Part shown: positions 36,779 through 45,196 of the stretch, piece by piece
Numbering within the stretch: position 1 is the first letter of the stretch
Layout: each line of letters begins with the position of its first letter
Assembly: GCF_003589925.1 (NCBI RefSeq)
Contig: NZ_CP032382.1
Location: forward strand, 2,232,001-2,296,000
Length of the DNA stretch: 64,000 nt
Origin: Chryseolinea soli
GTDB taxonomy: Bacteria; Bacteroidota; Bacteroidia; Cytophagales; Cyclobacteriaceae
Direction of reading: 5' to 3'
Position numbers and translations under genes: made by a program
The notes under the pieces: model-generated
Databases searched by the model: none
Told to the model about the DNA's origin: nothing
The model's input: only the letters and a program-made list of their open reading frames with translations

Positions 36779-36951
36779 GGCAGGTGTAAAATTATCCGGA
36801 CCGCAAAGAAAACAAATGCCGCGGGAAATGCGAAGCGCTTTTTGGCCGTCGCATAGAAAGCGTTTAAAATCGGCGGACAGCCACGTTTTCGGGCCTTTTT
36901 ATTTTTTTATGCTCCGAGCTGTTGGAAGATCGGTTCCGTTTCCGGGACGGC

Positions 36952-38094
36952 CTAAAGTTTCCGGAGAATTTCGCAGGCCTTAGCCAGCGTCTCTTCCTTT
37001 TTAGCAAAACAAAAACGCAGCAGCCGGTTGTCGGTCTTATCCTGGTAGAAAACGGAGACCGGGATGGCCGCCACCTTAAATTTCTGCGTCAGCTCCTCGG
37101 CCATGGCCACGTCGGGCTGTGAGGAGATGCCGCGGTAGGAGACCAATTGAAAATATGATCCTTTGCAGGGTCGCGGCTCAAAGGACGAACCCTTGATTTG
37201 TTCCAGGAAGAAATCGCGCTTTTGCTGATAGAAGTCACCCAGTCGTTCGTAGTGATCCGGTGTTTGCAGGTACTCCGCCAACGCCAGTTGCACCGGGGTG
37301 TTCACCGAAAAGGCAATAAACTGATGAGCCTTGCGCACCTCCTTCATGAGCGCCGCCGGTCCCACTGCATAGCCCACTTTCCAGCCGGTAGCGTGGAAGG
37401 TCTTGCCAAACGAAAACACGGCGAGACTTTGTGCGGCCAGCCCGGGATAGCGCAACACACTTTGGTGTGGCGTGCCGTCATAGATGAGTCGTTCATAAAC
37501 CTCATCGCTCAACACGAGCAGATGGTGTTGCAAGGCGATGCGCTCCAGCTCGCGCAGGTCGGCCTCGGACAACACCGCGCCGGTGGGATTGTGCGGTGTG
37601 TTGATCATGATCATGCGGGTGCGCGACGTGATCTTTTGCCGTACCTCGGCCCAATCGATGGAGAAGTCGGGCTGGCGCATGTGGAGGTGCACCGGGATGC
37701 CTCCGTTCAAGCGGACGGCCGGGTTGTAGGAATCATACGACGGATCGAACAACAAAACTTCGTCGCCCGTGGTGATGAAAGCGGCAATGATGGAGAAGAT
37801 GGCTTCCGTGGCGCCGGGCGTAACGGTGATCTCGGTTTCGGGATCAACGGTACGTCCATACGTGCGGCCGATCACCCCGGCAATGGCGTTGCGCAACGCC
37901 ACGGCCCCGGGCATGGGGGCATATTGATTGTGGTCTTCCACCATGTAGCGATGCACCAGCTCGATGATCGTGCGGTCGATGCTGAAATCGGGGAAGCCTT
38001 GCGACAGGTTGATGGCACCGTAGTCCAGCGCCATCTTCGACATGACAGTGAAGATGGAGGTGCCAACGTCGGGTAAGCGCGAGGGAATATTCAT
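36952..38094 (-). CDS. PLP-dependent aminotransferase (methionine/glutamine transaminase, YbdL type)
   Basis: 380 residues, fold type I. It opens with SRLPDVGTSIFTVMS and INLSQGFPDFS, has NTPHNPTGAVLS, and has the PLP lysine in SFGKTFHATGWKVGYA. This subgroup transaminates methionine, aromatic amino acids or kynurenine, often with glutamine. A GTG seven codons upstream is possible, but conserved similarity begins at the ATG at 38094. It follows def closely and precedes the omega-amidase, suggesting a methionine-salvage or glutamine-transaminase route. Confidence 0.88.
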   Translation of the reverse strand: MNIPSRLPDVGTSIFTVMSKMALDYGAINLSQGFPDFSIDRTIIELVHRYMVEDHNQYAPMPGAVALRNAIAGVIGRTYGRTVDPETEITVTPGATEAIFSIIAAFITTGDEVLLFDPSYDSYNPAVRLNGGIPVHLHMRQPDFSIDWAEVRQKITSRTRMIMINTPHNPTGAVLSEADLRELERIALQHHLLVLSDEVYERLIYDGTPHQSVLRYPGLAAQSLAVFSFGKTFHATGWKVGYAVGPAALMKEVRKAHQFIAFSVNTPVQLALAEYLQTPDHYERLGDFYQQKRDFFLEQIKGSSFEPRPCKGSYFQLVSYRGISSQPDVAMAEELTQKFKVAAIPVSVFYQDKTDNRLLRFCFAKKEETLAKACEILRKL

Positions 38095-38119
38095 GGGCAG
38101 CGGAGAGGTTGCCACGGCA

Positions 38120-38674
38120 TTATTTTTTCAAGGGCGCGGCGATCCGGTACTCTGTGTCCACTTTGCCTTTGGAGATATCGGCCAGCTTTCCCTTCAGCAG
38201 TCGCTTCTTTAATGGTGTCAGGTAATCGACGAACATTTTTCCTTCGATGTGGTCGTATTCGTGCTGGATGATGCGGGCCTTCATGCCGTCGTAGTGCTCT
38301 TCATGGAGCACCCAGTCGGCGTCGTAGTATTTGATGATGAGGTTTTCCTTGCGGGATACTTTTTCGCGGATGTTTGGAATGCTGAGACAGCCTTCTTCAT
38401 ATTCCCACGGTTCGCCGGCTTCTTCCACCATCACCGGGTTGATGAAAACCTTTTTGAAGTCGGCCATGGCCGGCTCGTCGTCTATGATGGTGCCATCGAC
38501 CACAAACAGCCGGATACTTTTTCCGATCTGTGGCGCGGCCAGCCCGATGCCACTGGCATTGTGCATGGTTTCAAACATGTCTTCAATCAACTGGTGCACG
38601 TCCGTGCCGTGTTCCAGGTTGCTCGCCCGCTGACGCAGCACTGGATCGCCGTACATGATAATAGGATAGATCAT
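38120..38674 (-). CDS. def: Peptide deformylase
   Basis: 184 residues from the ATG at 38674. All three motifs are present: GIGLAAPQIG, EGCLSIP and HEYDH, the last two giving the Cys and two His metal ligands. Removes formyl from the initiator methionine of new proteins. A GTG at 38716 would add 14 residues, but the promoter box sits inside that extension. Confidence 0.96.
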   Translation of the reverse strand: MIYPIIMYGDPVLRQRASNLEHGTDVHQLIEDMFETMHNASGIGLAAPQIGKSIRLFVVDGTIIDDEPAMADFKKVFINPVMVEEAGEPWEYEEGCLSIPNIREKVSRKENLIIKYYDADWVLHEEHYDGMKARIIQHEYDHIEGKMFVDYLTPLKKRLLKGKLADISKGKVDTEYRIAAPLKK

Positions 38675-38678
38675 GGCG

Positions 38679-38686
38679 CAAAGGTA
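38679..38686 (-). promoter_or_regulatory. -7 box (TACCTTTG) almost touching the def start
   Basis: Exact TAnnTTTG match ending 4 nt before the def ATG. If used, the mRNA would begin at or near the A of the ATG. Confidence 0.6.
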
Positions 38687-38773
38687 ATAACACACAATTA
38701 ATTCTTTCTCGCCCACGAAGATACTTTTGGAGCAAAATCTTTTCCGGGACCGGGCCTGAAACGGAGGAGGAGA

Positions 38774-39187
38774 CTAGCGTTTTGCTTCCAGGAAGGATTG
38801 CAGGATGATGGTGGCACTGATCTTGTCGACGTTGCCCTTTTGCTGGCGGTCCTTTTTCTTCATCCCCCCGTCGATCATGGCGCGCATGGCCATGCTGCTT
38901 GTAAAACGCTCGTCGGCCAGGTGGACGGCCTTGTCGGGGAAAGTTTTTTTCAACGTCTCCACAAATTTCCGTACCAGCGGCGCAATGGCCGAGTCTTCGT
39001 TCAAAAGGGTCTTGGGCATGCCGACGACAAACTCGTCGACGGTTTCTTTTTTTGCGTAGTCAACTAAAAAAGTCAACAGGCCTGCCGATGCAACGGTCTC
39101 CAGCGGCGTGGCAATAATGCGCAAGGGATCCGTCACAGCAATGCCGGTGCGCTTAGTGCCATAGTCGATTGCGAGAACCCTGCCCAT
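38774..39187 (-). CDS. ruvX: Holliday junction resolvase-like pre-16S rRNA nuclease RuvX/YqgF
   Basis: 137 residues, RNase H-like fold. It opens with VLAIDYGTKRTGIAVTDP and has VVGMPKTL and HLADERFTS, with the catalytic acids in these motifs. YqgF processes the 5' end of 16S rRNA. Stands upstream of def on the same strand. Confidence 0.93.
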   Translation of the reverse strand: MGRVLAIDYGTKRTGIAVTDPLRIIATPLETVASAGLLTFLVDYAKKETVDEFVVGMPKTLLNEDSAIAPLVRKFVETLKKTFPDKAVHLADERFTSSMAMRAMIDGGMKKKDRQQKGNVDKISATIILQSFLEAKR

Positions 39188-39464
39188 TGAGAAGTGTGTT
39201 GAGGTGGCAAGCTACAACAAAACTTGTGAAGTGCTTCTGGCCGATCAGCAAAAGCACGTCGTTCCGCAGGCACGCCCCTCCTCTGGCTTCGCACGATTTC
39301 AAGGAACCCCGTGGACAGCACAATTGGATCAGGCAGCATTTGATGGGACCAGCGGCCTATCGGTGTTTGCCAGGTCTTGTTCTACATGAAGCCGCACTCG
39401 AAACTCTGGATGTCTTGAATCTAAGCGTAGTTCTTTAAAAAAAATCGTGCCCGCGACATGAGAG

Positions 39465-39971
39465 TCACTTCTTATAATACAGCTGCACCAGCCCCGAAGG
39501 ATATGTAATACTATCCATCAACTTAAAAGCCTTCCGCTCATTTAACTTCCGGAACAAAGGCAACCCATCGCCTAACAGCACCGGGTGCACCGACAGCATC
39601 AGTTCGTCCACCAAATCATTCTCCAGCAAAGGATGGATGATTTCCGCGCCACCAAACAACCAAATGCTCTTCCCTTCTTTTTCTTTCAGTGCTTCAACAA
39701 ACTCAGCAATGTCGTCACGGGTGAACACCACGTTTGCATACGGTGTTGATTTTTCGGTGCGTGTGAAAACGTAGTTCGTATATTCCGGATAGGGTGCGCC
39801 ATACTGCAGAAGAAGCCGGTACGATTTGCCGCCCATGACCACGGCGTCGATGCTGTTGAGGAAGTTGGTCATGCCGTAGTCGGCGTCGGCAAAGCACCAG
39901 TCGTATTCGCCGTTGGGGCCGGCAATAAAGCCGTCGAGGCTGACGGCCAGGTTCAGAATGATCTTTCGCAT
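39465..39971 (-). CDS. Dihydrofolate reductase-like protein (RibD C-terminal family)
   Basis: 168 residues. It starts with KIILNLAVSLDGFIAGPNGE and has DAVVMGGKSYRLLL and SIWLFGGAEIIHPLLE, the marks of the RibD_C/DHFR-like family. Many such genes are annotated as DHFR, but they are not the folate enzyme of the FolA type. The reaction is unknown, presumably NADPH-dependent. About 277 bp upstream of ruvX hold no convincing gene. Confidence 0.88.
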   Translation of the reverse strand: MRKIILNLAVSLDGFIAGPNGEYDWCFADADYGMTNFLNSIDAVVMGGKSYRLLLQYGAPYPEYTNYVFTRTEKSTPYANVVFTRDDIAEFVEALKEKEGKSIWLFGGAEIIHPLLENDLVDELMLSVHPVLLGDGLPLFRKLNERKAFKLMDSITYPSGLVQLYYKK

Positions 39972-40130
39972 AGTAGGTTAAGGAACGGAACTACAACGTT
40001 GGAGATGCGTGCGCCAATATGTTTTTCGACGAAAGTTTTACCGCAGTTGTTTTACGGATGAGCCACAGAATATTTTGCCGCAATTCGCGGGAGACGTTTT
40101 TTGTCGGGACGTGAAACTGTTGACGTGTCG

Positions 40131-40886
40131 TTAATTCAGCTTGGCTTTTTCGAAGAAGGTGGTCTTCACTTTGCTTTCCAGGGCCATGGCCTTGGGGAAG
40201 AGGATTTCGTTTTCGATGCGGGCGTGGGTGATGAGGCTTTTTTCGAAGCCTTTCAATTCGTTGTATAAAACTTTTACGTGCAACGGCGCCTGGGGCGTGA
40301 GGGTATAATCTTTTGTGATGTTGCGGATGCCTTCCATTTCGTCGTCGTGGGCTTCGTGTTCCATGGCGAATTTTTGGACGGAATTTTTCTCCATCAGGTA
40401 ATACAATTTCGTGGGCAGGTAGCGGCCTTTTGCTGCGCGTTCCAGCGCCTGGATGTAGCTGAAAAGCGTGTCCTCCTCTTCATAGATGTGCGCGATAAAA
40501 TCTTCGACGAACAGCGGGAAAACAATTTTCAGGTCGCGTTCCACCGTCCGGAAATCTTCGTGGTTTGCTTTAAAGCTCTCCACGAGTCGCGCGATGTAGG
40601 GAAGTTTATGCTTGATGAATAAAAAATGCGAATGCTTCAGGTATTCGATGATGAGGTCGGTGGGGTAGGAAACCAGCGGCAGGTCGGCTTCCTGGAGATG
40701 CGAAGGCGCCTCCATTTCGCGGATCACCTGGTCCACTTTCAGGCCGCGTTGTTGGCACACCTGGTCCAGGGTGAGCTCGGAATATTCATAGAACCGGATA
40801 CCAAAATAAAACAGCACATAGGCATGGACATAGTTGCGGTCCACCAGTTCCGAAATGCGCGTATCTTTTAGGGCTACCTTGCTCAT
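40131..40886 (-). CDS. Hemerythrin-like RIC/ScdA-family protein with altered N-terminus
   Basis: 251 residues from the ATG at 40886. An N-terminal ScdA_N-like region (TLDQVCQQRGLKVDQVI) precedes a hemerythrin-like four-helix bundle. Probable di-iron ligands are H87, H109, H133, E137, H177 or H180, H221 and E225, in the RIC order. RIC proteins repair iron-sulfur centres after nitric oxide stress. The paired cysteines of ScdA_N are missing: the expected CC reads Y33-E34 (GIRFYEYSEL). So it keeps the metal site but not the thiol pair. The frame is open 46 codons upstream without family similarity. Confidence 0.8.
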   Translation of the reverse strand: MSKVALKDTRISELVDRNYVHAYVLFYFGIRFYEYSELTLDQVCQQRGLKVDQVIREMEAPSHLQEADLPLVSYPTDLIIEYLKHSHFLFIKHKLPYIARLVESFKANHEDFRTVERDLKIVFPLFVEDFIAHIYEEEDTLFSYIQALERAAKGRYLPTKLYYLMEKNSVQKFAMEHEAHDDEMEGIRNITKDYTLTPQAPLHVKVLYNELKGFEKSLITHARIENEILFPKAMALESKVKTTFFEKAKLN

Positions 40887-41092
40887 GATTCTTGTAAAGA
40901 TAAACGAAAATTCGTGTTTCTGGCGACTTTTTGACCCCGAAGAAACAGATTTAAAACGGCCCATTTTTGGATTAGGATGGAGCCCTCCCTGGCCTGGGAG
41001 CCCATCCAGGCACAATTTGTGCACAGACTATACGAGTTTGACTGCCAACATTTAATTTAGCGGTTCGTTATTACTTTTTATTTACTTACGAG

Positions 41093-42715
41093 ATGACGGA
41101 GAATAGCAATTCAAAATATCAGATCAGGCTCCCCCTGGTGCTGTGCCTGGGCCTCGCGGCGGGCGTTTTTGTGGGAGCGCGCCTGAATACACCGAAGGGA
41201 TCCAGTGACGTGGGCAGCGAAGTCCAGAAATTTCGCGAAGTGCTCACCCAGATACAAAATGATTATGTGGACACCGTGAACACCAGCGAATTGGTGGACG
41301 ACGCCATCCAGCATATGCTGAACAAGCTCGATCCCCACTCGGCCTACATCAATGCGGCCGACCGTATTGCCGCCAACGAAGACCTGCGTGGTAATTTCGA
41401 CGGCATTGGCGTGGAGTTCAACATTTTTCACGACACCATCGTGGTGGTCTCCGCCCTCAGCGGCGGCCCCTCGGAAGCCCTCGGCATCCAGTCCGGCGAC
41501 AAGATCATTAAAGTGGACGACAAGCTGCTGGCCGGCATTGGCGTGCAATCGCCCGATGTGATGAAAGCTTTGAAAGGACCGAAAGGGACCGAGGTAAAGG
41601 TCACCATCCTGCGCGGCAGTAAAGAGATCGACTATAAAATTGTCCGCGACAAAATTCCGCAATATTCTGTGGACGTGTCCTACATGGTCGATGCACAAAC
41701 CGGCTACATCAAAGTGAACCGCTTTGCGGCCACCACGTTCGAGGAATTCCACGAGGCCTTGAAGAAATTGAAGGAAAGTGGTATGAAACGACTGGTGCTC
41801 GACCTCCAGGGAAATCCTGGTGGCTACATGAACATGGCCATCGACATGGCGGACGAATTTTTGTCGGAAGGAAAAAAGATCGTGTTCACCAACGGCAAAG
41901 AGAAAAAATACAACTCCGAAGCCATGTCAACGGCGCGCGGCGATTTTGAAACTGGGCCACTCATTGTGTTGGTCAACGAAGGCAGCGCCTCCGCTTCCGA
42001 GATTCTATCGGGTGCCTTGCAAGACAACGACCGCGCACTCATTGTAGGTCGCCGCAGCTTTGGCAAAGGATTGGTGCAGTCGCCCTTCGACCTCAGCGAT
42101 GGTTCCGAACTTCGCCTGACGATTTCACGCTACTACACGCCGACGGGTCGCTCCATCCAAAAGCCCTATGAAGATGAGGATGAATACTCCCGCGACATCA
42201 TCAGCCGCTACAACCACGGAGAATTTTTTCACGCAGACAGCATCCGCTTTAACGACTCGTTGAAATATGTCACACCGAACGGTCGCACCGTCTACGGCGG
42301 TGGCGGTATCATGCCCGACTATTTTGTGCCCCTCGACACCACGTTGAACAGCCATTATCTCAACGAACTTTATACGTCCACCTCCATCCAGGAATACACC
42401 TTCGGCTATGCCGAAACGCACAAGGACGAGCTTCAGAAAAAAGGATTTCAAAGCTTCCTGAAGAACTTTAATGTTTCGGACGATATGCTGGAAAGCCTCG
42501 TAAAAGTGGGCGAACGCAACAAAGTGAAGCCCGACCGCAAAGAGCTTCGCCTGAAAAAGAAACTGTTCCAGGTCCACATCAAGGCACAAATTGCCCGCAA
42601 GCTGTGGAACAACGAAGGCTTCTTCCAGGTGATGAACGAAACGAACGAGATCTTGCTGCAGGCGATGAAGCTCTTCGATCGCATTCCCAATGAACTCGAC
42701 CGCCGGAAAATGTGA
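41093..42715 (+). CDS. ctpA: C-terminal processing peptidase (S41, CtpA type)
   Basis: 540 residues. One N-terminal membrane segment is followed by a PDZ domain (GIQSGDKIIKVDDKLL) and the S41 protease core with nucleophile S300 (EGSASASEIL) and general base K325 (RSFGKGLV). The C-terminal extension of about 150 residues is common in Bacteroidota homologues. Acts in the periplasm on protein C-termini. Followed by a clear terminator. Confidence 0.94.
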   Translation: MTENSNSKYQIRLPLVLCLGLAAGVFVGARLNTPKGSSDVGSEVQKFREVLTQIQNDYVDTVNTSELVDDAIQHMLNKLDPHSAYINAADRIAANEDLRGNFDGIGVEFNIFHDTIVVVSALSGGPSEALGIQSGDKIIKVDDKLLAGIGVQSPDVMKALKGPKGTEVKVTILRGSKEIDYKIVRDKIPQYSVDVSYMVDAQTGYIKVNRFAATTFEEFHEALKKLKESGMKRLVLDLQGNPGGYMNMAIDMADEFLSEGKKIVFTNGKEKKYNSEAMSTARGDFETGPLIVLVNEGSASASEILSGALQDNDRALIVGRRSFGKGLVQSPFDLSDGSELRLTISRYYTPTGRSIQKPYEDEDEYSRDIISRYNHGEFFHADSIRFNDSLKYVTPNGRTVYGGGGIMPDYFVPLDTTLNSHYLNELYTSTSIQEYTFGYAETHKDELQKKGFQSFLKNFNVSDDMLESLVKVGERNKVKPDRKELRLKKKLFQVHIKAQIARKLWNNEGFFQVMNETNEILLQAMKLFDRIPNELDRRKM

Positions 42716-42741
42716 TCGACGAAAAATAATATTCAGCAAAT

Positions 42742-42775
42742 CCCGGTATGATCCACATGCCGGGATTTTTTATTT
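42742..42775 (+). terminator. Rho-independent terminator after ctpA
   Basis: The stem 42742-42750 pairs with 42756-42764 (one G-T pair), with a T-run at 42766-42771. Confidence 0.85.
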
Positions 42776-42862
42776 GGCAAAAGTTGAAATTACAGAACAG
42801 TCTTCCGAATGGTGGGAACGCAGGGCGCGATTGTTTATTTTTGATAAACTAACCTTCGCGCC

Positions 42863-44053
42863 ATGTACTATCATCGTCTGGGCCAGATCCCGCCAAAGCG
42901 ACACACACAGTTCCGCCAACCCGATGGGAGCTTGTACAAGGAAGAAGTGGTCAGCTCCGAGGGGTTTTCCGGCATATACTCCATCCTATACCACACGCAT
43001 CCACCCACGCGCGTGAAGCAAGTGGGAGAGGCCGTGAAGTTCGGCCCCACGCGCATCGACGAATATTCACTCCGCCACACGCACCTCAACACGTCCAAAG
43101 TGGAAACCACCGGCAGCGACTATCTCGATGCCCGCAAGGTGCTGCTCATGAACAATGACTGCTCGCTTTCCATCTGCGCCCCCGCGAAGCGCACCATGGA
43201 TTATTTTTATAAAAATGCAGAAGGCGACGAAGTGATCTTCGTACACGACGGCGCCGGCACGCTGATCTCTCCATTTGGTAAATTGGATCTCCGCAAAGGC
43301 GACTATGTAGTCATTCCCCGCACCGTCATCTATAAACTTGAATTTGAAGAAGGACCGTTGCGTCTGCTCATCATTGAATCAGCTTCGCCGGTGGAAACGG
43401 TGAAGCGTTATAGAAATCAACTGGGACAATTGCTCGAGCATTCTCCATATTGCGAGCGCGATATTCGCCCACCCCACACGTTGGTGAACGACACCAGCAA
43501 AGGAGATTTTTTGTTGAAGATCAAAAAACAGGGCTACCTGCATCACTACGTGTATGACTACAGTCCACTGGATTTGGTGGGTTGGGATGGATTCTTGTGG
43601 CCCTATGCATTTTCCATACACGACTTCGAACCGATCACGGGCCGGCTGCATCAGCCACCCCCGGTGCATCAAACGTTTCAGGGACACAATTTTGTGATCT
43701 GTTCGTTTGTGCCGCGGTTGTTCGACTATCATCCGCTGTCTATTCCCGCGCCCTACAATCACAGCAACATCGACAGCGACGAAGTGTTGTACTATGCCGA
43801 AGGAAACTTCATGAGCCGCAAAGGCATCGAACGCGGTTCGTTCACGTTGCATCCGGGCGGCTTGCCCCACGGGCCCCATCCGGGAACGGTTGAAAAAAGT
43901 ATCGGCGCAAAAGAGACACACGAACTGGCCGTGATGCTCGACACGTTCAAGCCACTCTTTCTCACCACCGACGCCCTGGCCTTCGTCGATAAAAACTATC
44001 CGATGAGTTGGACAGAAGGCTCCGGAAATTTTAATGAGGTGAACGCACCCTAA
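42863..44053 (+). CDS. hmgA: Homogentisate 1,2-dioxygenase
   Basis: 396 residues, cupin-type iron enzyme opening the ring of homogentisate in tyrosine catabolism. Recognised by YYHRLGQIPPKRHTQFRQPD at the start, HQPPPVHQTFQ and the metal-site region LHPGGLPHGPHPG. It is slightly shorter than eukaryotic enzymes, as bacterial ones are. No other gene of the pathway (hpd, fahA) lies in this window. A TAACCTTC string just upstream may be a weak -7 box. Confidence 0.93.
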   Translation: MYYHRLGQIPPKRHTQFRQPDGSLYKEEVVSSEGFSGIYSILYHTHPPTRVKQVGEAVKFGPTRIDEYSLRHTHLNTSKVETTGSDYLDARKVLLMNNDCSLSICAPAKRTMDYFYKNAEGDEVIFVHDGAGTLISPFGKLDLRKGDYVVIPRTVIYKLEFEEGPLRLLIIESASPVETVKRYRNQLGQLLEHSPYCERDIRPPHTLVNDTSKGDFLLKIKKQGYLHHYVYDYSPLDLVGWDGFLWPYAFSIHDFEPITGRLHQPPPVHQTFQGHNFVICSFVPRLFDYHPLSIPAPYNHSNIDSDEVLYYAEGNFMSRKGIERGSFTLHPGGLPHGPHPGTVEKSIGAKETHELAVMLDTFKPLFLTTDALAFVDKNYPMSWTEGSGNFNEVNAP

Positions 44054-44093
44054 ACCAGCGGCATCCGTTAATTTTCCGGTAAATACTTTTTGA

Positions 44094-44543
44094 ATGAGCG
44101 CCAAGTACGTTAAGACCATACAGATCCGCTGGGCGGATATCGATGCCAACCGCCACCTTCGTCACTCTGCCTACTACGACTATGGCGCCACGTTGCGCAT
44201 GATGATCCTCAGCGAGAACGGCCTCACCACTGAGAAGCTGGAGCAACTGCAGATCGGCCCGGTACTGTTTCGCGAGGAGGCTGTCTTCCGGCGCGAGATC
44301 CGGTTGGAAGATGTGATCACGGTGGATGTGGAACTGCTGAAAGCCACGCCCGACTATGGCCGCTGGAGCATCCGGCACAATTTCCTTAAGGCCGACGGCT
44401 CGCTGGCGGCCGTCATCAACATCGATGCAGCCTGGATCGACATGGTGAAGCGCAAGCTCACCGTGCCCGACCCATTCATTCAAAACATCTTTGCAAATTT
44501 CCCCAAGCCCGACGACTTTGAGTTTGTCGTGAAGAAGGTTTAG
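44094..44543 (+). CDS. Acyl-CoA thioesterase, hotdog fold (4HBT-like)
   Basis: 149 residues. IRWADIDANRHLRHSAYYDY is the active-site region of the 4-hydroxybenzoyl-CoA thioesterase type, with the catalytic Asp in WADID. The acyl substrate is unknown. It follows hmgA by 40 bp and could be co-transcribed. It overlaps the convergent purN by 4 bp. Confidence 0.88.
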   Translation: MSAKYVKTIQIRWADIDANRHLRHSAYYDYGATLRMMILSENGLTTEKLEQLQIGPVLFREEAVFRREIRLEDVITVDVELLKATPDYGRWSIRHNFLKADGSLAAVINIDAAWIDMVKRKLTVPDPFIQNIFANFPKPDDFEFVVKKV

Positions 44544-45121
44544 GCTGAGCCGAGGATCCACTCCTCGATCACACGCGGATAGTGCGCATACTCCAGCCGA
44601 TGCACCTGTTGTGCGATGGTTTCGGGCGTGTCTTGGGGACCAACCGGACAAGAAATCTGAAAGATCACGCGACCTTCGTCATAATGCTCGTTCACCAAAT
44701 GGATGGTGATGCCGGTGGAGGTCTCGCCCTGTTCTTTTACGGCCTCATGCACTTTCATGCCATACATGCCCTTGCCCCCGAATTTGGGCAACAACGACGG
44801 GTGGATGTTGATGATGCGATCGGGGAAAGCGTCGGTGAGATAATGGGGAACGAGCCACAAAAATCCGGCAAGCACCACGTGGGTTACCTGTTTCTCCCGG
44901 AGCCATTCCAGCACGATCTGGGATTCTTTGTATTCTTTACGCGTAAAGACTGCGGTAGGAACATTGAATTTTTCCGCACGTTTCAATGCATACGCTTCCG
45001 GGGTGTTGCTGAGCAACATCGCCACCTCCACTCGGGGATGATGGCGGAAGTGTTTCATGATCTCTTCTGCATTTGTTCCGCTTCCGGAAGCGAAAATGGC
45101 GATTCGGAATTCTTTCGGCAT
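44540..45121 (-). CDS. purN: Phosphoribosylglycinamide formyltransferase
   Basis: 193 residues. Third step of purine synthesis, using 10-formyl-THF. Motifs are FASGSGTNAEEIMKHF at the start, INIHPSLLPKFGGKGMYG with the catalytic His, and the TGITIHLVNEHYDEG loop with the catalytic Asp. Normal length. Confidence 0.95.
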   Translation of the reverse strand: MPKEFRIAIFASGSGTNAEEIMKHFRHHPRVEVAMLLSNTPEAYALKRAEKFNVPTAVFTRKEYKESQIVLEWLREKQVTHVVLAGFLWLVPHYLTDAFPDRIINIHPSLLPKFGGKGMYGMKVHEAVKEQGETSTGITIHLVNEHYDEGRVIFQISCPVGPQDTPETIAQQVHRLEYAHYPRVIEEWILGSA

Positions 45122-45196
45122 GTGGACTTACCCCGTCAATGATTCGGGGCCGCAAGATCGCAGAAGATTTTCAAACAAAAAATTTCGGGGCAAAGC

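Noticed and set aside
39188..39464. Small frames (up to 68 codons) on both strands between ruvX and the DHFR-like gene
   Set aside because: No conserved motif, no promoter box, and atypical composition. I see no gene in this gap.
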